A stretch of 21,348 nt of DNA from NCBI GenBank assembly GCA_946479615.1, contig CAMLGR010000079.1:1-21348 (forward strand). The letters are read 5' to 3'. This document shows, in pieces, positions 9,225 through 18,695 of the stretch (position 1 is its first letter; each line of letters begins with the position of its first letter). The position numbers and the translations under genes were made by a program. The stretch comes from an uncultured Bacteroidota bacterium. Its GTDB lineage: Bacteria; Bacteroidota; Bacteroidia; Chitinophagales; Chitinophagaceae. The notes under the pieces were generated by a model, which worked only from the letters and a program-made list of their open reading frames with translations, did not search any database and was not told where the DNA came from.

Positions 9225-9308
9225 CTATTTTATTACGGGTAGCATTAGTTCTTTCCCACAGACAGTATGACAAGCAAGCAGTTTTAGCAGCTACCCGTAA
9301 TAAAATAG
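9225..9308. repeat. Perfect 19-bp inverted repeat ahead of the GH27 gene
   Basis: CTATTTTATTACGGGTAGC at 9225-9243 is exactly repeated in reverse complement at 9290-9308, separated by 46 bp. The right arm ends 41 nt before the GH27 start codon. The spacer shows no gene and no clear Bacteroidota promoter in either orientation, and no direct-repeat target duplication flanks the element. In RNA it would form a long uninterrupted stem in the leader or intercistronic region. As DNA it could be an inversion site or a small mobile remnant. The repeat is certain, its role unknown. Confidence 0.85.
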
Positions 9309-9349
9309 ATTTCTTTCTCCCAAAATCCGGAACGATAAGAAAAATAATT

Positions 9350-10720
9350 ATGATAAAACATTTAAGTAAGAACCTACTGGTAACAATTACCCTGTCGCTC
9401 ATTTTTACCTCTGTCTTTTCGCAACTGGCACAAACCCCGCCCATGGGATGGAACAGTTATAACTGTTTTGGTTCTGCTGTGCATGAAGATGAAGTAAAAG
9501 CCAATGCCGATTATGTGGCAAAGAACTTAAAGCAATATGGCTGGCAATATATCGTCGTTGATTTTTTATGGTCATACGACAATCCTCCGGGAAGCAATAT
9601 TGGTAATCCTTTCCAGAAACAATTGCAGGATGGTTCGTATGTGCCCTGGCTCACGATGGATCAATGGGGAAGACTGGTGCCGCATGAACATAAATTTCCT
9701 TCTGCTTTTGGCGGCAATGGATTTAAACCATTGAGTGATTATGTACATTCATTAGGATTGAAATTTGGTATTCACGTGATGCGTGGTATACCCCGCCAGG
9801 CAGTCTGGTCAAAATCTCCTGTGCTGGGAGCAGATGGTATCACGGCTGATATGATCGCGGATACGACTTCAAAATGTTTCTGGATGAATCATATGTATGG
9901 ATTGAACATGTCGAAACCCGGTGCGCAGGCATATCTCAACTCCTTATTAAAATTATATGCGTCATGGGATGTGGATTTTATTAAAGTAGATGATATCGCA
10001 CGTCCTTACAGCAGTGCCGAAATAGAAGGATATCACAAGGCTATCGAAGTGTGCGGCAGACCGGTGGTGTTAAGTCTTTCTCCCGGAGATACCCATATCG
10101 AATTTGCTGATCATGCTGCCAGGTATTCTAATATGTGGAGACTGGCCGATGATTTCTGGGATAACTGGTCGCAGGTATTGAAAATGTTCGAGTATGCCAG
10201 ATTATGGGAAGGAAAAGGTGGTCCCGGGCATTGGCCCGATTGCGATATGATACAGATCGGCAAACTTTCCAAACGCGGGCCTGTAGGGCCGGAACGTTAT
10301 AGCCGTTTTACCGAAGACGAATTGTATACACATATGAATTTCTGGAGTATTTACCGTTCACCGTTAATGCTTGGCGGTAATCTCCCGGAGAACCGTGAGC
10401 TTGAACTGAAATTATTTACGAATGAGGAGATACTGGCAGTGAACCAGCAGGGAGAAAATCCAAGACAAGTATATAAGAAAGACAGCAGTATGATATGGGT
10501 GTCGCAGGTAAGCGGCAGCAAGGATTTGTATGTAGGGTTATTCAACATCGGTGAAACAACCCGTAATGTGACCCTTGATTTTTCCTTACTGAATATAAAA
10601 GGGAAAGCAGGCGTGAGGGATTTGTGGACAAAAACCGATCTCGGCATGTTCAATAAAAAATATTCGCGATCACTTCGCCCGCATGCCAGTGTATTATTGC
10701 GGGTAAAGGTGAATAAATAG
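9350..10720 (+). CDS. GH27 alpha-galactosidase-like glycosidase (alpha-D-galactosidase or beta-L-arabinopyranosidase)
   Basis: 456 residues. The frame is open from 9209, but ATG 9350 begins a clear Sec signal peptide (LLVTITLSLIFTSVFS-Q), whereas upstream codons would run through the inverted repeat. The GH27 signature PPMGWNSYNCFG follows directly. The (beta/alpha)8 barrel carries the nucleophile Asp214 in FIKVDD and the acid/base Asp268 in RLADDFWDNW, followed by GGPGHWPDCDM and the end-of-barrel SIYRSPLMLGGN. A C-terminal beta domain ends the protein. The family uses a retaining mechanism on terminal alpha-galactosyl residues. Odd point: the usual DDCW motif after strand 2 reads DFLW (Asp71-Phe72), replacing one galactose-contacting Asp, so substrate may differ. 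It is the first gene after susD and is followed after 6 bp by an esterase. Probably periplasmic. Confidence 0.93.
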   Translation: MIKHLSKNLLVTITLSLIFTSVFSQLAQTPPMGWNSYNCFGSAVHEDEVKANADYVAKNLKQYGWQYIVVDFLWSYDNPPGSNIGNPFQKQLQDGSYVPWLTMDQWGRLVPHEHKFPSAFGGNGFKPLSDYVHSLGLKFGIHVMRGIPRQAVWSKSPVLGADGITADMIADTTSKCFWMNHMYGLNMSKPGAQAYLNSLLKLYASWDVDFIKVDDIARPYSSAEIEGYHKAIEVCGRPVVLSLSPGDTHIEFADHAARYSNMWRLADDFWDNWSQVLKMFEYARLWEGKGGPGHWPDCDMIQIGKLSKRGPVGPERYSRFTEDELYTHMNFWSIYRSPLMLGGNLPENRELELKLFTNEEILAVNQQGENPRQVYKKDSSMIWVSQVSGSKDLYVGLFNIGETTRNVTLDFSLLNIKGKAGVRDLWTKTDLGMFNKKYSRSLRPHASVLLRVKVNK

Positions 10721-10726
10721 ACAGCC

Positions 10727-12893
<2,167 letters not shown>

Positions 12894-12937
12894 ATCGAAA
12901 AATTCGGAGATGCAAGATACCTGAAATCATAGTTAAT

Positions 12938-12965
12938 TAATCACTATTGACTATTCGCCATTCAC
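12938..12965 (-). repeat. Degenerate inverted counterpart of the heptamer array
   Basis: Read on the minus strand, four consecutive heptamers are GTGAATG (12965-12959), GCGAATA, GTCAATA and GTGATTA (ending at 12938). They match the GTGAATG/GTGAATA units of the forward array about 45 bp away. The two arrays could pair into a long stem between esterase genes 2 and 3. One unit is perfect, the rest have diverged. Confidence 0.7.
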
Positions 12966-13003
12966 TAATCTGCTTTCAAACAACAACTAAATAAAAAGAA
13001 ACA

Positions 13004-14140
13004 ATGCATATAAAAAATATTTTTGGTTTGGCTATTGCTGTATTGGGATTTGTTCAATATGGTGGGGCGCAGTTCGCTAATAATAATTCAAAGCCGAATG
13101 ATACGTTACGTTCGGTGCGGATATCGCCGGATAACAGGGTGACATTGAGTATTTATGCACCGAAGGCATCGGAAGTAACGGTTAGCGGGGACTTTTTACA
13201 GGGAGCGCCGCCTGCAGCGTTGACAAAAAATGAAGATGGTATCTGGTCGTATACTTCCAATCCTATTCCGCCGGATGTTTATACTTATAATTTCAACGTG
13301 GATGGAGTAGTCACGATAGATCTGAAGAGTGCGGATTTCAAAGAAAATCCCAATGGGTTATTTAATTTCTTTGAAATGAAAGGACCTGAAACAGATTTTC
13401 TTGCGTTGAAGAATGTGCCGCATGGCCGTGTTGAAAAAGTCTTGTATTATTCCAACTCCCTGAAGATGGAGCGCCGGATGCATGTTTATCTTACACCGGG
13501 TTACGATCAGCGCAAAGGCAAACTGCCTGTCTTCTATTTATTGCATGGTGGTGGTGATAATGATATTTCCTGGACAAGTGCCGGTAAGATCAACCTGGTG
13601 CTTGATAATTTATATGCTGAAGGAAAATTAAAAGATATGATCGTGGTGATGCCATCGGGACATACTCCAGTGAAAGGAATTGCCATGGGCGCCGGGCCTG
13701 ACCAGGATCCGTTCTGCCAGGATTTCTTAAATGATATCATGCCATTTGTAGAAAAAACATATCCCGTATCAATCAAAAGAGAAGACAGGGCGATTGCCGG
13801 ATTCTCGATGGGAGGTATACAAACATTGAACCTCGCTTTATGGCACCCGGAAAAATTCGGATATGTATTTCCAATGGGAACAGGTTTTTTTCCTGATGTG
13901 ATCAAAGAGATCGAAGCAAAATATCCAACCATATTGAAGAATCCTGCTATCAACCAGTTTCACCAGTTGATAATCGGAAGAGGAAAAGATGATAACCTTA
14001 CTGCGAAAAACAATAAGGCGATGATGGAGCTGTTTGATAAATATGGCATCAAATATAAATACCAGGAAATGACAGGCGCGCATTCCTTTGTGTTTGGTCG
14101 TCGCTTCCTGGCTTCGGTGTTCCCGGTAGCTTTCCTCTAA
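13004..14140 (+). CDS. CE1-type esterase with N-terminal E-set domain (esterase 3 of 3)
   Basis: 378 residues. ATG 13004 follows an A-rich leader and starts a signal peptide (IFGLAIAVLGFVQYGGA-Q). The E-set (CBM48-like) domain is about residues 38-125 (NRVTLSIYAPKASEVTVSGDF). The hydrolase domain starts near 145 (RRMHVYLTPGYDQ, LPVFYLLHGGGDND). The triad is intact: Ser268 in GFSMGG, Asp329 or Asp330 in GRGKDDN, His360 in GAHSFVFGRRF. It shares its two-domain plan with esterase 1 rather than its immediate neighbour esterase 2. It is separated from esterase 2 by the 176-bp repeat region and followed by a strong terminator, so it probably closes the susC-led transcription unit. Acetyl or feruloyl removal from a plant glycan is the likely role; exact specificity is unknown. 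Confidence 0.91.
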   Translation: MHIKNIFGLAIAVLGFVQYGGAQFANNNSKPNDTLRSVRISPDNRVTLSIYAPKASEVTVSGDFLQGAPPAALTKNEDGIWSYTSNPIPPDVYTYNFNVDGVVTIDLKSADFKENPNGLFNFFEMKGPETDFLALKNVPHGRVEKVLYYSNSLKMERRMHVYLTPGYDQRKGKLPVFYLLHGGGDNDISWTSAGKINLVLDNLYAEGKLKDMIVVMPSGHTPVKGIAMGAGPDQDPFCQDFLNDIMPFVEKTYPVSIKREDRAIAGFSMGGIQTLNLALWHPEKFGYVFPMGTGFFPDVIKEIEAKYPTILKNPAINQFHQLIIGRGKDDNLTAKNNKAMMELFDKYGIKYKYQEMTGAHSFVFGRRFLASVFPVAFL

Positions 14141-14200
14141 AATATATTTTATTACCAGGAGTTCTTTTTTCAATTCTCATAGCATAAGCAGTTAGTCTGG

Positions 14201-14231
14201 ATAAAACCCTGGTAACAGGGTTTTATTTTTT
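14201..14231 (+). terminator. Rho-independent terminator after esterase 3
   Basis: A perfect 11-bp stem (ATAAAACCCTG at 14201-14211 with CAGGGTTTTAT at 14216-14226), a GTAA tetraloop and a T6 run to 14231. It lies 60 bp after the esterase 3 stop and 91 bp before GH97, so it separates the GH27-esterase cluster from the GH97-GH36 pair. Confidence 0.92.
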
Positions 14232-14321
14232 AAAAGGACAGGATGCCCTCATTGATCATATACAGTATATTGCTTCAGATTCGTGGGAATTGGAATTGAA
14301 TGAAAAGATATAAATAAAACA

Positions 14322-16172
14322 ATGCGACAATTCATTTTTACAGCCGGCTGGCTGATCATTTTCAGTAAGATTGCTTTTGGGAATATAAATCCTGTGGAAG
14401 TAAAAAGTCCTGACGGGAATATAAAACTGGTCGTTACTGTCACAGGAGGACAGGCAAGGTATTCCGTATGGTTCAGGAAAGCAGCAGTCATTGAATCTTC
14501 TTTGCTGGGGATCACGATGGATGGCCGGGCCGTCAATGAAAATGTTTCTATAAAAAATGTACAGCGGTCATCGGTTAATGAAACCTATCCTTATCGCGGT
14601 GTGCATAGCCTTGCGGACAATAAATATAACCAGGCGCTGATCTTTCTGCAGGGACATATTCGTTTTGTATTGGAAACAAGGGTATTCAATAATGGCGTTG
14701 CATTCCGGTATACATCCGGAAATAAAGGACCAGCTATTATAAATAACGATTTGACCCAATTCATTCTTCCCGCGGGTAGTATCACCTGGTCGCAACCCAA
14801 TATCAAACATTATGAAGGGAAATATAGTCAGCAACTGATCGATACGATTAAAAGTGGTCAGTTCATGGGACCGCCTGTTACAATTGTTCTGCCGGGAACA
14901 ACGGGTTATGCAGCGATCACCGAAGGAGGGCTGACTGATTTTGCAGGGATGGCACTTCAGACAAATGGTGATCGTTGTTTGCAGGCGCATTTGGATGGAC
15001 AGGCCGTACAAAATGGAAAGATCAGTACACCCTGGCGCATTATCGAAGCAGGAAGTGATTTAAATACATTGGTCAATTGTGATATTATTGCGAATGTTTC
15101 TCCTTCTTTTGATAAAAAACTTTTCCCGAAGGGATATAATACCAGTTGGATAGAAGCCGGCAGAAGCGTCTGGAGCTGGCTGGCTGGCCGCGGGCCCGTG
15201 ACATTAGAAAATATGAAACAGTTCACGGACCTGGCTGCACAACTTGGTTTTGAATACAACCTGGTGGATGAAGGATGGGGTAGCTGGAAAGATACTATTG
15301 GTAAACGCGATAACTGGGATATGATAAAAGAGCTTGTTGATTATTCTTCTGCTAAAGGAGTGAAGATATGGGTTTGGAAAGCCTACCCCGACCGGAAAGG
15401 AATTCCTGGTATTAAAAATAGTGAAATGCGAAGGGCTTTTTTTAAGAAATGTAAAGAGACAGGTATTGCAGGATTGAAGATCGATTTCTTTGACAGCGAG
15501 GCACAGGAGATCATTCAATTTTACCAGGCGGCATTAAAGGATGCAGCAGAATATCAATTGATGCTCGACTTTCATGGAGCGAATAAACCTACAGGCGAAA
15601 CAAGAACATGGCCCAATGAAATGACACGCGAAGGTATCCGCGGATTGGAAAACGGCGGGCCTTATGCCGCATTGAATACGATTGTTCCATTTACCCGTTA
15701 TCTTGCCGGCCATGCGGATTATACACCGGTTCATTTTGGCAGCAGGATGGGAGGGAGTACCTGGTCGCACCAGGTAGCGGGCATGATTATCTTTACTTCT
15801 CCTTTTTTATGTTTGGGAGCCGATCCGCAAAGTATTCTGGATAATCCCTGCAGGGAAATGATTCAACGTGTGCCGTCGGTATGGGATGAAACGATTGTAT
15901 TGCCACAAAGTAAAATAGGAGAACTGGCCGTCTATGCACGAAGAAAAGGAAAGACCTGGTTTATTGCCGTTATGAATGGCAGCAATGAATCCAGGACGAT
16001 CACCGTGAATCTTTCTTTTTTAAAACATCGTGGTACATTATCATCGATAACCGATGATAGCAATAAACAGGATAATGGCTTGTTAAATAAAACAAGTGTA
16101 TCGGCAGCTTCTGAAATCGTTATTGTGATGAATGGCCGGGGTGGCTATGCAGGAAGAATCGATAGTCAATAA
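14322..16172 (+). CDS. GH97 glycosidase, retaining (alpha-galactosidase-type)
   Basis: 616 residues; ATG 14322 begins a signal peptide (FIFTAGWLIIFSKIAFG-N). An N-terminal beta-super-sandwich domain (about 22-270) starts with VKSPDGNIKLVVTV. The catalytic barrel (about 275-540) contains YNLVDEGWGSW, VKIWVWKAYP and GLKIDFFDSE. Asp388 in KIDFFD corresponds to the nucleophile position of retaining GH97 members such as Bacteroides thetaiotaomicron BtGH97b; inverting members such as SusB use Glu residues instead. MTREGIRGLENGG supplies Glu437 and Glu443 as acid/base candidates. A short C-terminal beta domain follows. The expected activity is release of terminal alpha-galactose in the periplasm. 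It is followed 25 bp later by GH36, so the two are probably co-transcribed from a promoter after the 14201-14231 terminator, which I could not pinpoint. Confidence 0.92.
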   Translation: MRQFIFTAGWLIIFSKIAFGNINPVEVKSPDGNIKLVVTVTGGQARYSVWFRKAAVIESSLLGITMDGRAVNENVSIKNVQRSSVNETYPYRGVHSLADNKYNQALIFLQGHIRFVLETRVFNNGVAFRYTSGNKGPAIINNDLTQFILPAGSITWSQPNIKHYEGKYSQQLIDTIKSGQFMGPPVTIVLPGTTGYAAITEGGLTDFAGMALQTNGDRCLQAHLDGQAVQNGKISTPWRIIEAGSDLNTLVNCDIIANVSPSFDKKLFPKGYNTSWIEAGRSVWSWLAGRGPVTLENMKQFTDLAAQLGFEYNLVDEGWGSWKDTIGKRDNWDMIKELVDYSSAKGVKIWVWKAYPDRKGIPGIKNSEMRRAFFKKCKETGIAGLKIDFFDSEAQEIIQFYQAALKDAAEYQLMLDFHGANKPTGETRTWPNEMTREGIRGLENGGPYAALNTIVPFTRYLAGHADYTPVHFGSRMGGSTWSHQVAGMIIFTSPFLCLGADPQSILDNPCREMIQRVPSVWDETIVLPQSKIGELAVYARRKGKTWFIAVMNGSNESRTITVNLSFLKHRGTLSSITDDSNKQDNGLLNKTSVSAASEIVIVMNGRGGYAGRIDSQ

Positions 16173-16197
16173 AAACCGTAATATTTAAAACAGGAAC

Positions 16198-18342
16198 ATG
16201 AAATTCAGTGCGTACTCATTTCGGCGACCAGTCAGTGTAATCATGATGCTTTTGCTGGTTGATTGCATAGGTGCACAAACGGTGGTCAAAGATGTGCAGG
16301 GACAGCTTAGTATTTCATGGAGCAATAAAGAACGATTAAATGGGGGAACAGGAATAGTACAGGGTCGTGCCACTCTTCCGGTGAATACGATCACGAAGGA
16401 AGGAGTAGTCCTTTGTTCATTGAAAAATAAAGAAGAGATCGGTAAAAATGATTTTGCAGGATTGTTTTTTCATTCTATCCCGGAACTGAAAAAGGGTGTT
16501 GCCTTCTGGAGATATAAACCCTGGAACAGCTGGACAAAGCCGATGCTGGTAACAGCTACGGATAAAATGGAAGCCTGGGATGTGCAGTTTTTCTATTGGC
16601 AATATGAGGATGGTGTCTATGGTGCGGCAGTTCCATTAAGCGGTCATGGATTTCGTACTACACTGGGAAGCAATGGTGCAGGATGGGGAAGCAAGGCAGT
16701 GAGTTATGCGGTGAATAGAGACAATGCAATCATACCGGCGATGGCAATTGCTTTTGGAAAAGATCCGTACGAACTTTTTGCCAGGATCTACCGGGTAAGT
16801 CTTGTGTACATGGGTAAGGGCGAGAACCTGAAAACTAAAAAAATTTTTCCCGAGCCCTTCAATTATATCGGCTGGTGCACCTGGAACTCGTCGGAGATGG
16901 GAAAGAATCTTGATGAGGAGCATTTGGCTGAAGGAGTAAAAACATTTTCAGATCATGGTTTTCCGCTGGGCTGGGTATTGATCGATGATGGATGGTTTCA
17001 GCATACGGGTAGCCGGTTGCAATCGATGCGGCCTGATCCAAAGAAATTTCCTCATGGCTTTAAGCCGGTGATCGACCGGTTGAAAAAAGAGTATAAAATA
17101 AAATATACAGGTATCTGGCATGCGTTCGATGGATATTGGAACGGTATCGATACGGCTTCTGAACTGGGGCGGCATTATAAGAAGGAATTATTTTCCTGGA
17201 CACAGCAGGAAAGGGTGGATGACGAAAGATCGGGATTGAAAACCTATTCGTTTATCCGCCCGGATAGCGATTCGCTGTTTGCTTTTTATAACAACTGGCA
17301 CCGGTATTTAAAAAAGGAAGGATTTGATTTTGTGAAAGTGGATAATCAACTGGTAGCCGAAAGAATGGCGGTTGATAATTATCCCTTGTTTTATTTGTCG
17401 GAAGCCATGCACAAGGCGTTATATAAATCCATTAATACAACTTTCGGGGGTGCTGTTATCAATTGCATGGATATGACAGCAGATGCGTACCTCAATTTTG
17501 GTTCATCAGCGGTAGCAAGGGCGGAGGAGGACTATTTTCCCTATGAAAAAAATGAAAATTATAATTTGCAAAGGGGGAATGCGGCTGCCCATGTATTGCA
17601 GGCAGTTTATAACAGCCTTTATTTCTCGCAAATGGTATTTCCTGATTTTGATATGTTCGAATCACATAATCCCAACGCGGTTTTTCATGCATTGGCAAGA
17701 ACGCTGAATAATGGCCCCATTTATATAACCGATAAGCCGGGGCAGCAAAATTTCGGGATCCTGGATAAGATCGTATACAGCGATGGCAGATCGATCCGTT
17801 CGCAAACGCCTTTATTACCAGCGGAAGATTGTTTGTTCCAGTTGCAGGAAGCAGGTCTTTTTAAAACTTATTCAAAAGCAGGCAATGCCGGTTTACTGGG
17901 CGTTTTCAATGCAGCAGATGCAGAAGAAGTGTCGGGTGATGTGCGGGTAACAGATGTGCAGGGAATGAAAGGCAATGAATTCGTTATTTATAACTATTTC
18001 ACCGGTACTGCAAGTAAGGTGACACGAACTGATTACTGGAATGTAAGATTGCCCAGGCTGGGATATGGATTGTTCTATGTAGTACCATTGGTGAATGAAT
18101 TTGCTGCGTTTGGGTTGACCGATAAATACAATGCACCGGCTACGATACTTGGTCAGAAATGGGAAGGGAGGGATGCTGTAATCACGACCTATGAAGGGGG
18201 TGTATTTAAGGCCTATGCAATTAAAAAGCCATCACGTGTATTGGTAAATGGTAAACGGATTGATTTTTCTTTCGAAAACAAAATAATCGGGTTGAATATA
18301 GAAAAATCTCTTGCCAGGCCGGTAATAAGAATTTCATGGTAA
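16198..18342 (+). CDS. GH36 raffinose-synthase/Sip-type alpha-galactosidase-like enzyme
   Basis: 714 residues, within the family's usual 700-800. A signal peptide (VIMMLLLVDCIGA-Q) is present; the Cys is preceded by Asp, so this is not a lipobox. The N-terminal beta domain extends to about 225. The barrel carries YIGWCTWNSSEMG, WVLIDDGWFQ, YTGIWHAFDGYW and FDFVKVDNQ, where Asp382 in KVDNQ is the expected nucleophile of the raffinose-synthase (PF05691-like) branch. RAEEDYFP (Glu443, Glu444, Asp445) is at the acid/base position, where plant relatives have an R-x-S-D-D pattern. NNGPIYITDKPG is also typical. Bacterial relatives act as alpha-galactosidases; plant ones transfer galactose from galactinol. 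Hydrolysis is the more likely activity beside GH27 and GH97. It is the last gene of the GH97-GH36 unit. Confidence 0.88.
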   Translation: MKFSAYSFRRPVSVIMMLLLVDCIGAQTVVKDVQGQLSISWSNKERLNGGTGIVQGRATLPVNTITKEGVVLCSLKNKEEIGKNDFAGLFFHSIPELKKGVAFWRYKPWNSWTKPMLVTATDKMEAWDVQFFYWQYEDGVYGAAVPLSGHGFRTTLGSNGAGWGSKAVSYAVNRDNAIIPAMAIAFGKDPYELFARIYRVSLVYMGKGENLKTKKIFPEPFNYIGWCTWNSSEMGKNLDEEHLAEGVKTFSDHGFPLGWVLIDDGWFQHTGSRLQSMRPDPKKFPHGFKPVIDRLKKEYKIKYTGIWHAFDGYWNGIDTASELGRHYKKELFSWTQQERVDDERSGLKTYSFIRPDSDSLFAFYNNWHRYLKKEGFDFVKVDNQLVAERMAVDNYPLFYLSEAMHKALYKSINTTFGGAVINCMDMTADAYLNFGSSAVARAEEDYFPYEKNENYNLQRGNAAAHVLQAVYNSLYFSQMVFPDFDMFESHNPNAVFHALARTLNNGPIYITDKPGQQNFGILDKIVYSDGRSIRSQTPLLPAEDCLFQLQEAGLFKTYSKAGNAGLLGVFNAADAEEVSGDVRVTDVQGMKGNEFVIYNYFTGTASKVTRTDYWNVRLPRLGYGLFYVVPLVNEFAAFGLTDKYNAPATILGQKWEGRDAVITTYEGGVFKAYAIKKPSRVLVNGKRIDFSFENKIIGLNIEKSLARPVIRISW

Positions 18343-18357
18343 AACATTTCTGCCATT

Positions 18358-18404
18358 CCGGATCATGAGTTATGAATGTGGCAATCCCGGCTATGATGAT
18401 CCGG
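18358..18404. repeat. 9-bp inverted repeat after the GH36 stop
   Basis: CCGGATCAT (18358-18366) and ATGATCCGG (18396-18404) are exact reverse complements around a 29-nt loop, 15 nt after the GH36 stop. Only a short T4 follows (GCATTTTG), so it could be a weak terminator or a 3'-end protecting stem for the GH97-GH36 message. Confidence 0.45.
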
Positions 18405-18624
18405 GTGCATTTTGAAAACCAGCAACAAATGCCGAATAGAAATGGCGCCGGTTGCGTAAATAAAACAGCAGGATAGAGCAGGATGCTGTACATGGAAAAC
18501 TCCGCTAATTTGTTACTCACTTAAACAAACGCTGCTGTATGAGTAAGTTAACAACTCTTTCCGGAGGCATAGATCCTTTGCCTTTTTGTTATTTCCCAAA
18601 AGAAAATAATTAATTTTTTAAATG

Positions 18625-18655
18625 CTATCTCATTTAAGTCGAGTTAATGAGATAG
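18625..18655 (+). promoter_or_regulatory. Hairpin in the leader of the second susC
   Basis: A perfect 10-bp stem, CTATCTCATT (18625-18634) with AATGAGATAG (18646-18655), and an 11-nt loop, ends 40 nt before the ATG. The DNA downstream is T-rich with interruptions (GCAATTGTTGTTTTTGTT). It could be an attenuator, a leader structure controlling translation, or a dyad operator. Confidence 0.5.
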
Positions 18656-18695
18656 GCAATTGTTGTTTTTGTTAAACCAATTAACGATGCTTATT

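Larger units (their letters stand above)
18343..18695. other. 353-bp gap between GH36 and the second susC
   Basis: No gene, RNA gene or mobile element is recognisable. Besides the two inverted repeats listed separately, TTACTCA (18513-18519) and TGAGTAA (18540-18546) form a 7-bp dyad with a 20-nt spacer. The promoter of the second susC should lie here; CTAATTTG (about 18506-18513) resembles the -7 element but has one base too few in the spacer. Confidence 0.6.

Noticed and set aside
9209..9349. N-terminal extension of the GH27 frame
   Set aside because: It would translate through the inverted repeat and bury the signal peptide; ATG 9350 is the natural start.
18506..18513. Promoter -7 element for the second susC (CTAATTTG)
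   Set aside because: One base short of TAnnTTTG and no TTTG at the right distance upstream; too weak to call. No exact consensus match was found in the other gaps either.
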